Below are positions 1-7,864 of a stretch of 64,000 bases of DNA, piece after piece. Both the position numbers and the translations under genes were made by a program. The stretch's first letter is position 1; each line of letters starts with the position of its first letter. The stretch is taken from assembly GCA_903870245.1 (NCBI GenBank), contig CAIQCB010000057.1, positions 248,001 through 312,000 on the forward strand, in the 5' to 3' direction. The notes under the pieces are model-generated. The model did no database searches and had not been told where the DNA came from. It saw only the letters and a program-made list of their open reading frames with translations. This DNA comes from an uncultured Methylocystaceae bacterium. Its GTDB lineage: Bacteria > Pseudomonadota > Alphaproteobacteria > Rhizobiales > Beijerinckiaceae.

Positions 1-465
1 TAAAAACCGGGGCCGGCTTAGGTCCCCATAGCCGCTTTGAGCGGCTCGTGTTCTGAAGCCCTCGTCTCTGCCATGGGATACTTGCTTATTAGAGCACGCC
101 GGGCTTGCGATCGCTATAATCATAAGCTGAAGCATATCGGCAAGTATTTACTACCACGACAAACAGATGATGTCGCAGTACGGTGAGCTGTGCATCTATG
201 TCATATCATAATGATTAATTGAGATTACGCTTCTCAGTGAATAGGGCGGCGACAAAAGGGCTCGGTAGAAATCAAGCTTGTGCTTGACTAAAACTCTTCG
301 CGCCTAACGATTAACTAAAGCATGTCCTTAAGAAAACGCCCTAACAAATCTTAGGGAAAATTAACAATTTTGGTTAATCCTTACTATAAGTATCAGCACG
401 CTGAGTTCTTGAAACGATTCGTTGGGCGGCTTGCTCAACATCAAGTCGAAAGCTAAGTTATCATT
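1..465. other. Intergenic region upstream of the galactofuranosyltransferase
   Basis: No convincing gene is visible here. The sequence becomes AT-rich toward the downstream gene, as expected for a promoter region. A short hairpin (GCCGCT, 3-nt loop, AGCGGC, positions 31-45) has no T-run after it, so I do not call it a terminator. Confidence 0.5.
360..378. promoter_or_regulatory. Inverted repeat ATTAAC-N7-GTTAAT, possible operator
   Basis: Two perfect 6-base arms are separated by 7 bases, about 90 bases before the glycosyltransferase start and within AT-rich DNA. The arrangement resembles a dimeric regulator site. No regulator is identified and chance occurrence in AT-rich sequence is possible. 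Confidence 0.25.
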
Positions 466-2475
466 ATGCGCTCAAATTCGGCTCGAAGTTTTTTTACGGC
501 TGAGAAATTTGGCGGCGTCCGTAAAGCGCCATCCAGTCCTCATAACGCAGGTCAATCTCACGTGTCGGTATTAACCGACGATGCGACGGATGCATCGGAC
601 CTGGAACCCGAAACCCAAAATCGGCTGCAGGCAATTTTATTTGATTCGGAGGTTTTCGATTCAGCGCTGTATTATCAGGCGCGCTCGCGTTCCGGGGTTC
701 CTCTCGGCAGGCTGCCCGCTGATGAAGAAGGGCTGCATGTCCCCGCCAGGGCCGAAGTGACGTTCAACAGCCTGCTCAATGCGTTTTTCGAACGCAACTG
801 GACCTCGCACACGCCCATCAAAAGAATCTCCTGCGTGCTGGAAACATCGGGGCCTGCGACGCTGACACTGCACCGGACGGGTCATTCGGCCTATCCGGTC
901 GAAAGTCGCGCGGTTTCCGGCGCGCGAACTGTCACGACATTCGATATCGATCTCGATATGCCCACGCCACGGCAACTGGGCTGTCTATACGTGACAATTA
1001 CGGATGTCGGCGAGAATTTCACGCTTCACAGTGGAGAATGGTCAACGCCGCAGACGCCAGAGCGCGCGGTCGCCCTCGACATTGTTTTCTGCACCTTCAA
1101 CAAGGTTTCCTTTGTCCGCCGCAATCTCCGGTCTCTGGCCGCGATCCACGACTCCGTCCCCGAAATCCGCCGCATTCATGTCATCGATCAGGGCAGCGAC
1201 AGCGTCGCCGCCGCCATCGACGACGATCCTCTCCTAGACTCGCTTCGCCGCTCAGGCGTCCTCAGAATTGTTGAGCAGGAGAATCTTGGCGGAGCCGGCG
1301 GCTTCACGCGCGGCGTCATGGAGTCGCTCTCAGCCGGGGAGACTACAAATGTGCTCCTTCTTGACGACGACATCGTCATTGAGCCTCGCATTCTTCAGCG
1401 TCTTGTCGCCCTGATCGGACATTCGCGCGACAATCCGATCATTGGCGGTCATATGCTCGATCTCTATCGCCCTACACGGGCGGTAGCCTGCGCCGAGATG
1501 TTCGATCTTGAAAACGGCGGCTGTCAGCGTCTTCCGCCATTCGATTTTGATTGCCGGCATCCGGAGAATCTCGTTCACATGTGCGAGATCTCCCAGCCGA
1601 CTTATAACGCCTGGTGGTTCTGCTGCTTTCCGCGCGAGATTTTCGAGCGGCGCGGCCTGCCCATGCCGTTCTTTATCCGCACGGACGACGCCGAATTCGG
1701 CGTTCGCGCGACCCTCGCAGGCGAAAAGCTGATCCAGCTGCCGGGGATTTTTGTCTGGCACAAGCCTTTCGACGCCAAGCAGATCGCCTGGATGTCCTAT
1801 TACTCGCTGCGCAACGATCTCATTCTCTGTAACATCGCCGCCCCGCAGGCGCGTCAGCTCGATAAACGCTACCGCTATCATTTCTGGAACGCTATCAAGG
1901 CCTTCCGGTATGACGAGGCGCTCGCAACATGTCTCGCAATCGAGCACTACCTGCAGGGTCCGGAAAAACTCTTCGAGGGGCTTCCGGAGCGCCACAAGGG
2001 ATTGCTCGCCGCGCTCGCGCCGGTGACTGCGCCAAAACTCTCGCTCTCCCACGCCCCACGGCCAGATCCCGCGCCGCGGGAGACCCTGCCGTCCGGGATG
2101 CCCTCCTTACTCAAGGACGCACTCTCCATCTACTGGAACTTTATCCACGGCCTTGCAGGCAATGGCGATTTTTCAGCCGCAACGGCGAAAACTATTTATC
2201 ATGATCGCCTTTCCTGGCCATGGACCTATGGCGAGCGCGGCGTCGTCGTCCACGATCCGCATGAGGGCGAATACCGCCTTTACAAGCGTGACAGCCGCAT
2301 GGCGTGGGCCCTCGCCCGTCGCTTTCGGCGCGCCATGCGCGCATGGCGCAGCAGCGCCATGCGTCTGCGAGACGCCTATGCTGAGTCTGCGCCGGCTTAT
2401 ACGACATGGGAGAGCTGGGAAACGATCCTTGGCCGCGAAATCCCGCGCGCACCGGAAAAAGACTTAACCTCATGA
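466..2475 (+). CDS. GlfT2-like galactofuranosyltransferase
   Basis: A 669-residue protein resembling polymerising galactofuranosyltransferases, which transfer galactofuranose from UDP-Galf to a growing cell-surface glycan at the cytoplasmic face of the inner membrane. An N-terminal beta-rich region (about residues 60-190) precedes a GT-A fold. The metal-binding DDD lies at residues 300-302, a WW pair at 383-384, a DD pair at 407-408 and a histidine at 432. The spacings W384-D408 (24) and D408-H432 (24) equal those I recall for mycobacterial GlfT2 (W348, D372, H396). The N-terminal 50 residues are poorly conserved in character, so the start is uncertain. The gene overlaps the UDP-galactopyranose mutase gene by ATGA, which makes its substrate. 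The family assignment is strong; the acceptor is unknown. Confidence 0.85.
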   Translation: MRSNSARSFFTAEKFGGVRKAPSSPHNAGQSHVSVLTDDATDASDLEPETQNRLQAILFDSEVFDSALYYQARSRSGVPLGRLPADEEGLHVPARAEVTFNSLLNAFFERNWTSHTPIKRISCVLETSGPATLTLHRTGHSAYPVESRAVSGARTVTTFDIDLDMPTPRQLGCLYVTITDVGENFTLHSGEWSTPQTPERAVALDIVFCTFNKVSFVRRNLRSLAAIHDSVPEIRRIHVIDQGSDSVAAAIDDDPLLDSLRRSGVLRIVEQENLGGAGGFTRGVMESLSAGETTNVLLLDDDIVIEPRILQRLVALIGHSRDNPIIGGHMLDLYRPTRAVACAEMFDLENGGCQRLPPFDFDCRHPENLVHMCEISQPTYNAWWFCCFPREIFERRGLPMPFFIRTDDAEFGVRATLAGEKLIQLPGIFVWHKPFDAKQIAWMSYYSLRNDLILCNIAAPQARQLDKRYRYHFWNAIKAFRYDEALATCLAIEHYLQGPEKLFEGLPERHKGLLAALAPVTAPKLSLSHAPRPDPAPRETLPSGMPSLLKDALSIYWNFIHGLAGNGDFSAATAKTIYHDRLSWPWTYGERGVVVHDPHEGEYRLYKRDSRMAWALARRFRRAMRAWRSSAMRLRDAYAESAPAYTTWESWETILGREIPRAPEKDLTS

Positions 2476-3578
2476 AGCGCTTTTGCATCGTCGGCGCCGG
2501 CTTTAGCGGCGCCGTTATCGCCCGGATTCTTGCCGAAAATAATTGCTTCGCCGACGTGCTCGACGAGCGCCCCCACATCGCCGGCAATTGCCACACCGAA
2601 CGCGACGCCGAGACCGGCGTTATGGTTCACCAATACGGCCCACATATTTTCCATACCGGCGACGCCCGTGTCTGGGCTTTTGTGAACCGTTTCGCCGATA
2701 TGCGGCCCTATCGCCACCGGGTGATGGCGGTGGCGGGCGGCCGTGTCTATTCGCTGCCGATCAACCTGCTCACCATCAACCAGTTCTTTGGCCAGACCCT
2801 CGACCCTGCACAGGCGCGCGCTTTCGTGGCGGCGCGGGCGCGCAAAGATATCGCCGAGCCCGCCAATTTCGAGGAGCAGGGGCTCAGCATGGTCGGTGAG
2901 GAACTCTACCGAACCTTTTTTGAAGGCTATACCTCGAAACAATGGGGCTGCGCGCCGAGTGACCTGCCGGCGTCGGTTCTCAAGCGCCTGCCCCTGCGCT
3001 TCAATTACGAAGACAGTTATTTCGATCATCCGTGGCAGGCGATTCCGGCCGAAGGTTACACGGCGATGATCGCCCGCATCCTCGATCATCCAAATATTCG
3101 TGTTTCGCTCGGCCGCGCCTTCACGCCCGCCGACGCCGGGGACGATCACGTCGTCTACAGCGGTCCGCTCGACCGCTATTTCGACTATGCGCATGGTCGG
3201 CTCGATTATCGAACACTCGATTTCGAGCGCTTCACCGCGACCGGCGATTATCAGGGCGCGGCGGTGGTCAATTACTGCGACGAAGCCGTTCCCTTCACCC
3301 GCATTACCGAACACAAGCACTTCGCGCCCTGGGAGCGCGACGAAATCTCAGGCTCCGTGTTGTACCGTGAATTTAGTCGGGCCTGCGGACCAGCGGATAC
3401 GCCCTATTATCCCATTCGACTTGCCCGGCAACAAAAGACGCTGGACTCCTACCTCGAACGCGCAAAAACGCTGGAAAACGTCACATTCGTCGGGCGGCTT
3501 GGAACCTATCGCTACATCGACATGGATGTCGCCATCAAGGAAGCGCTGGATACGGCGGAGACGCTGTTGCGTCGGTGA
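2472..3578 (+). CDS. glf: UDP-galactopyranose mutase
   Basis: This flavoenzyme interconverts UDP-galactopyranose and UDP-galactofuranose in the cytoplasm and supplies the upstream transferase. The 368-residue length is usual for bacterial Glf. An FAD-binding Rossmann motif (VGAGFSGAV) starts at about residue 7. The family motifs YGPHIFHT and GYTSKQWG are present, and the C-terminal GRLGTYRYIDMD segment matches the conserved FAD-contacting end. I chose the ATG at 2472 because it overlaps the stop of the preceding gene as ATGA and places the Rossmann motif at the N-terminus. The two genes are almost certainly cotranscribed and translationally coupled. Confidence 0.95.
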   Translation: MKRFCIVGAGFSGAVIARILAENNCFADVLDERPHIAGNCHTERDAETGVMVHQYGPHIFHTGDARVWAFVNRFADMRPYRHRVMAVAGGRVYSLPINLLTINQFFGQTLDPAQARAFVAARARKDIAEPANFEEQGLSMVGEELYRTFFEGYTSKQWGCAPSDLPASVLKRLPLRFNYEDSYFDHPWQAIPAEGYTAMIARILDHPNIRVSLGRAFTPADAGDDHVVYSGPLDRYFDYAHGRLDYRTLDFERFTATGDYQGAAVVNYCDEAVPFTRITEHKHFAPWERDEISGSVLYREFSRACGPADTPYYPIRLARQQKTLDSYLERAKTLENVTFVGRLGTYRYIDMDVAIKEALDTAETLLRR

Positions 3579-4148
3579 TAAATGATATAAATTTAGAATT
3601 TTTGTGAAAAAGACCAGATTTAGGACGAATATATGACGCTTTGATCGACCTAGATATATATTGATAATGTCAAATAGTTTAGTCCGGTATTTAATGAGAC
3701 GCATCCGCTAAGAAAAATTGAACAAAAAGGATGATTATTCCAGTCTTTGGTATAACGATATTTGGGTTGTGCTTATTTTTTTGATCATGATGTTCGGCTG
3801 GTTAACCAGAAAGCGAGTTTCGATGAGTTTTACCACACAAACTACTGGAATTTGGCTTGTTGATTGAGATGAGAAGGCGGTATTTGTTGAAGCTTAGATT
3901 GCCAGTTTATATTGTTGCACTTATCGAGAATCTCGATTATGCGCAAAAAATAAACTCCTCGGCTCAGTCAATATGTGCAAGCGTCTTTTAGGCTGGAAAT
4001 GCACCCACTCCAAAATTATCTATGGGGGAATTATATTGATAACGCCGAAACATTAATATATTCTCCCGGTGCTAAAATATACTGTTTGTGCTTTCATTAT
4101 CTAATGTACTAAACAATCCTCAGGGTAAAGCTAACCAAACGAGGTGAC
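3579..4148. other. AT-rich intergenic gap
   Basis: A 570-base stretch that is clearly richer in A and T than the surrounding genes. I see no credible coding sequence and no clear terminator. Only a Shine-Dalgarno-like GAGGTG just before the next gene stands out. The composition suggests foreign or decayed DNA between two surface-glycan genes. Confidence 0.6.
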
Positions 4149-5129
4149 ATGATGAGCATCATTGAGTATTATCATCAGATCAGAAAGAAATATTCATTAG
4201 CATCGAAACATGATGTCGAGTGGCGGCATGATGTCACCACGGCGCAGTTGGAAGCAATATTACAGAGATTGAATGCTGCTGAAGCTGCTCTGAAAGAGCA
4301 GGGTTCAAAAAAAATGAAAAAGGTCGATTTGACTGCCTCTAAAGCCGAAGAAAAGTTATGTGAATTTGAAAAACTTTACGACAGGCATACTGGAGGCTGG
4401 TTTATTCCGGGTTGGCTTACTGAGCCCTTCGATAATGAGCAAATCGAAAACTGGCAATCCATATATAAAAATACGCCTAATTATGCGCCTGTGGAAATGG
4501 AGGTCGGGAGGTTTTACCGTGCGCTCGTGTCATTGGTCAGACCACGACGTGTTTTGGAAACCGGAACGAATAATGGCTACTCGGCATTCTGTATTGGCAA
4601 AGCATTAAGAGAAATAGACGAGAAAGCAAAACTTTTCACGCTAGATTTGTATGAAATGGAACATATCTTCAAGGGAACGGAAGTGGAGCCCCTAATCAAA
4701 TTTCTAGCGGCTAATTCCCTCGAAATCGACCTTGCCGAATTTGCAGATGAGTCTGGCGTTATATTTTTCGATATGCTGGTTCTAGACTCAGATCACCGTT
4801 ACAAAACAATCATCGGGGAAATAAACAGATACGCGCCTTTCCTGACGAATGGAGGCGTAATGATTTTGCATGACTCGATGTTTTTTGACGGCATCGCGAA
4901 GGTCGTGGAGCAGCTTATGGAGCGCAAGGAATTTGAGCTTGTCAATCTTCCGACCCCGCGTGACTGTGGCCGCGGCATTCGCCCCCCCGGAATAACGATC
5001 GCAAGAAAAGTAGCGGACGTTCCGGCTAATTTTCTAACGCCGGACCCAGACCTTTTAGAGCTGGAAGTCAATTTGCCCGGCAGAAATGACCTGGATACTG
5101 CACTGCTATGTCGCTTCCCGAGAATATAA
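4149..5129 (+). CDS. Class I SAM-dependent methyltransferase (Methyltransf_24-like)
   Basis: A 326-residue protein with a predicted coiled-coil N-terminus (about residues 25-70) followed by a class I methyltransferase fold. Motif I reads VLETGTNNGYS from residue 135. A later LDSDHRYKTI segment and the GGVMILHDS strand are typical of the Methyltransf_24 and cephalosporin-hydroxylase-like group often found in polysaccharide and O-antigen loci. GAGGTG stands 3 bases before tandem ATGs at 4149 and 4152; 4152 would have the better spacing. Codon use is more AT-rich than in neighbouring genes, suggesting horizontal acquisition. The substrate is unknown; a sugar or glycan is inferred only from the nearby galactofuranose genes. 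Confidence 0.75.
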   Translation: MMSIIEYYHQIRKKYSLASKHDVEWRHDVTTAQLEAILQRLNAAEAALKEQGSKKMKKVDLTASKAEEKLCEFEKLYDRHTGGWFIPGWLTEPFDNEQIENWQSIYKNTPNYAPVEMEVGRFYRALVSLVRPRRVLETGTNNGYSAFCIGKALREIDEKAKLFTLDLYEMEHIFKGTEVEPLIKFLAANSLEIDLAEFADESGVIFFDMLVLDSDHRYKTIIGEINRYAPFLTNGGVMILHDSMFFDGIAKVVEQLMERKEFELVNLPTPRDCGRGIRPPGITIARKVADVPANFLTPDPDLLELEVNLPGRNDLDTALLCRFPRI

Positions 5130-5590
5130 TAATGGCGTCATGGTCGCTTTCGCCTGCAGCGCTGTGCCGGAGTGCCCGTAACTCAGAAATATACTCCCCT
5201 ACATGGTTTCTGAGTCTGGCCGGCCTGTCATCCGATGTGTGGCATCGAGTGGAGCTTAGCCACCAGGCCCCGGCCCTGAATCTTAAGCTTTGCAGAAAAG
5301 GGCATTGAATGATGTCGTATAAAATATTGAATAATGGGTTGTATGAGGGATCTATAACCGGATAGCAGACGCTCAAAGAGTTCCTGTCCGTTTCACTGGC
5401 GGCTTCGCCAGTTCTTGCCCCGTCGAAATCGCCAAGCATGGGTTCGGTATTACAGGGCGAGGCCAATCCCTCCGTCATGACCGTCGCCGATCTGGTCGTC
5501 GATGGCTGTCCCGGTTCAACGCCTTTGGCGCAAATGTTGTGATTGAGGAGCGGAGATATTCTGGTTCATCGTAGCCCTCATGGAGCGATG
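5130..5590. other. Non-coding or decayed DNA before IS remnant
   Basis: No intact gene is recognisable. Short open stretches exist in all frames but none has a start, ribosome site and family signature together. The position directly beside a broken transposase suggests decayed mobile DNA. Confidence 0.5.
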
Positions 5591-5977
5591 ATGAAACAGA
5601 AAGCCGTGCCGGTTAAGCAGCTGGGTGATATGATCAGGGATATTCGTCGCGCAATCCGTTGACATTTCTCGGCTTGAGAGAAAATCCACATTGTTCTCGA
5701 TAGCCCGCGCGGCGAGGAGAGTATCGCCGAGATCTGTCGGCGCGAGGGGATCGCCACCTCGAAGTTTTATGGCTGTTCCAATGAGTTTCTTGAGGCCTGA
5801 AAGAAACCTCTGGCGGGCGATACGGCGCGGGCGGGGATGTCTGACGGGGTCAAGGCGCTGCGTCGCGAGGCGTTATTGCTGAAAGAGGCCGTCGCCGATC
5901 TCACGCTCGAGAATCGGCTGCTCAAAAAACCATTAATGCGGATGGGGGGAACGCGGCAAGAAACCGTTTCCCTCTGA
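5591..5977 (+). pseudogene. Decayed IS3-family transposase OrfA
   Basis: Reading the frame from the ATG at 5591 gives a recognisable IS3-family OrfA. It shows KQLGDMIRDIRR, then FSA-EKIHIVLDSPRGEESI, the helix-turn-helix AEICRREGIATSKFYG, SNEFLEA, KKPLAGDTARA and the leucine-zipper-like KEAVADLTLENRLLKK. The frame is broken by stops at 5660, 5675 and 5798, so no functional protein can be made. In intact relatives OrfA binds the element ends and is fused by frameshift to OrfB. The subgroup within IS3 is not determined. Confidence 0.85.
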
Positions 5978-6134
5978 AAAGCTTGAGATTATTCGGCCGA
6001 TCAAAGACACTCACCTGCCGGCGCGACGGGTGCTCGAGATTCTGGGCATTCCGCGCTCAAATTTCTACCGCCGGGATGATCGAAATCAGCGCGCCAGCGG
6101 GTCAGGGCCGTCGTATCCGCGCGGTGTCGGTTGA
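5958..6134 (+). pseudogene. Truncated IS3-family transposase OrfB start
   Basis: An overlapping frame beginning near 5958 reads KKPFPSEKLEII, then HLPARRVLEILGIPRSNFYRR, which is the N-terminal helical region of IS3-family OrfB (the integrase subunit). Homology stops at about 6080 and a stop follows at 6132-6134. The DDE catalytic core is entirely absent, so most of OrfB has been deleted. Together with the broken OrfA this marks a dead insertion sequence; I could not identify its terminal inverted repeats. Confidence 0.8.
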
Positions 6135-6506
6135 CAAGCGGAGAGGCGGAAATAATTTGTCTCTCCGAGACCTGCCCGAATATTTGAAGCTTGCTTTCGC
6201 TCGCCACACTTCAAGGGTGAAATTGATGGAGCCGTCAGCGCCCGTCCGGCGTCTGTCGGATCGCACGGAAGACATGTTAACAACGATTGGCGGAGACAGA
6301 ATGTCGAGCTTCCACATCGGCGCTGCCCATGCAAATAAAAAGGGCAGGGGACTGCGGCCCTGTTTTCGACCGTGCATCAATATTCGCATGAATGCGCACG
6401 TGAATACACTGGATGCGTGTTTATGTGAGCAATCAGGTCATTTGGTTCATTCGCGTTTTATGCCAATCCAATTATCTGCAAATTCATCGCTATGCGGAGC
6501 GTGACT
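6135..6506. other. Intergenic region between IS remnant and efflux operon
   Basis: No gene is supported. This stretch must hold the promoter of the downstream four-gene efflux operon. I see no unambiguous -35/-10 pair and no regulator gene next to the operon. Confidence 0.5.
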
Positions 6507-6806
6507 ATGGAAGAGGCGCATTCACCAAGCCGCCGCGGGCAAAGCCGTTGCGGCGGCGCCCTTGTCAGTCCTGTGCTCATGGCGAGTTTCCTTGGCGGCT
6601 GCGCCGGCGGTGCGCCATCCCTCGTGATCTTCGGCGCCTATTTTCCCGCGTGGCTGCTCAGCGCCATAATCGGCGTCCTTGGCGCGCTCTGCGCGCGCAC
6701 CGCAATTGGCGCGGCTCGGCTGGACCCTCCCTATCTGTTGTTCGTCTGTGTCGCTGTCGGGATCATCGTCGGAAGCCTCTTCTGGCTCATGCTCTACGGA
6801 AGATAG
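6507..6806 (+). CDS. YtcA-like small membrane protein
   Basis: A 99-residue protein with an N-terminal hydrophobic segment ending in LGGCAGG, which looks like a lipobox, followed by two predicted transmembrane helices (about residues 40-62 and 72-95). Size, layout and position directly before an MdtN/MdtO/MdtP-like set match enterobacterial YtcA, which precedes mdtNOP. I chose the ATG at 6507 because GGAG lies 7 bases before it; an ATG at 6492 is also in frame. The stop is 8 bases before the membrane fusion gene. Its role in the pump is unknown in the family as well. Confidence 0.7.
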   Translation: MEEAHSPSRRGQSRCGGALVSPVLMASFLGGCAGGAPSLVIFGAYFPAWLLSAIIGVLGALCARTAIGAARLDPPYLLFVCVAVGIIVGSLFWLMLYGR

Positions 6807-6814
6807 GCGCGACA

Positions 6815-7864
6815 ATGAACGATCACGGGAGCGTCATAAGCTCGTCTCGCAAACGATTTGTCTCGGCGGCGATTATCGCGGCTGGCGTCGCGATGGCCTG
6901 GTTCGTTTACGATAGAAGCGTGAGGCATCCCTCATCGGATGCGGCTTCCATCGACACCGAAGTCGTGCATATCGCTGCGGCTGTCGGCGGACGCGTGATC
7001 GACATCGAAGTCGAGGAAAACGAGAAGGTCAAGAAGGGCGACGTTCTGTTTCGTATCGATCCTTTGCCCTACAAGCTCGCGGTTGATCAGGCGGAGGCGG
7101 ATCTGGGCGTCGCCCAGGCGGCGCTTGACGCACAGCGGCGCGTTATTTCGACGGAAAAATCAAATCTTCAAATCGCCGACGAACAGATCAAACGCGCGCA
7201 GACGAATTACGATCTGGCCGCCCGCACCACCGAAAGACTACGTCCGCTTGCCGGCAAAGCCTATGTGCCGACGCAGCAGCTTGATCAGGCGCAGTCTGCC
7301 CAACGAGACGCCGCGACTTCGCTTACGCAGGCGCGAGAACAGGAAAACGCCGCGCAACGCGCCATCAGCACTACTGAGGGCCCGGCGGCGGCCATTCGCG
7401 CCCGACAGGCGGCCCTGGCCATCGCCAGGCGGGCGCTGGAAGATACCATCGTGCGCGCCCCCCATGATGGCCGCATCGTCGGTCTGACCGTAAAGTCGGG
7501 CGAGATCATCGCGCCGATGCAAAATCTCTTCACATTGGTCACAACGGAAAAATGGTACGCCGTTGTCAATTTTCGTGAAACCGATCTCGGATTTATCGCC
7601 GATGAGGATTGCGCCACAGTGTATTCGATGATCGACCGGCATACGCCAATAAAGGGCGCCGTCGAGAGCATCGGTTGGGGCGTGCTGGATACGGACAGGG
7701 TCAATCTTCCCAAAAACATGCCCTATGTCGAACGTTCTCTGAACTGGGTGCGGGTTGCACAGCGCTTTCCCGTGCGTGTGCGCCTGATGAATCCGCCGGA
7801 AAATCTGATGCGACTGGGGGCCAGCGCCGTGGTGGAGGTGAAACATGGCGCCGCCTGTTCATGA
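6815..7864 (+). CDS. HlyD/EmrA-type membrane fusion protein (MdtN-like)
   Basis: A 349-residue periplasmic adaptor that bridges inner-membrane and outer-membrane components of an efflux pump. It has one N-terminal membrane helix (about residues 12-30), a split biotinyl-lipoyl-like domain (VGGRVIDIEVEENEKVKKGD near residue 55 and APHDGRIVGLTVKSG near 220), and between them a long alpha-helical hairpin. The C-terminal beta-barrel contains the FRETDL motif typical of the EmrA/AaeA/MdtN group. The ATG at 6815 gives a short cytoplasmic tail before the helix. The gene overlaps the next by 20 bases. Confidence 0.9.
   Translation: MNDHGSVISSSRKRFVSAAIIAAGVAMAWFVYDRSVRHPSSDAASIDTEVVHIAAAVGGRVIDIEVEENEKVKKGDVLFRIDPLPYKLAVDQAEADLGVAQAALDAQRRVISTEKSNLQIADEQIKRAQTNYDLAARTTERLRPLAGKAYVPTQQLDQAQSAQRDAATSLTQAREQENAAQRAISTTEGPAAAIRARQAALAIARRALEDTIVRAPHDGRIVGLTVKSGEIIAPMQNLFTLVTTEKWYAVVNFRETDLGFIADEDCATVYSMIDRHTPIKGAVESIGWGVLDTDRVNLPKNMPYVERSLNWVRVAQRFPVRVRLMNPPENLMRLGASAVVEVKHGAACS

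Noticed and set aside
31-45. GCCGCT-TTG-AGCGGC hairpin near the left edge
   Set aside because: There is no following T-run and no gene end visible, so terminator function cannot be claimed.
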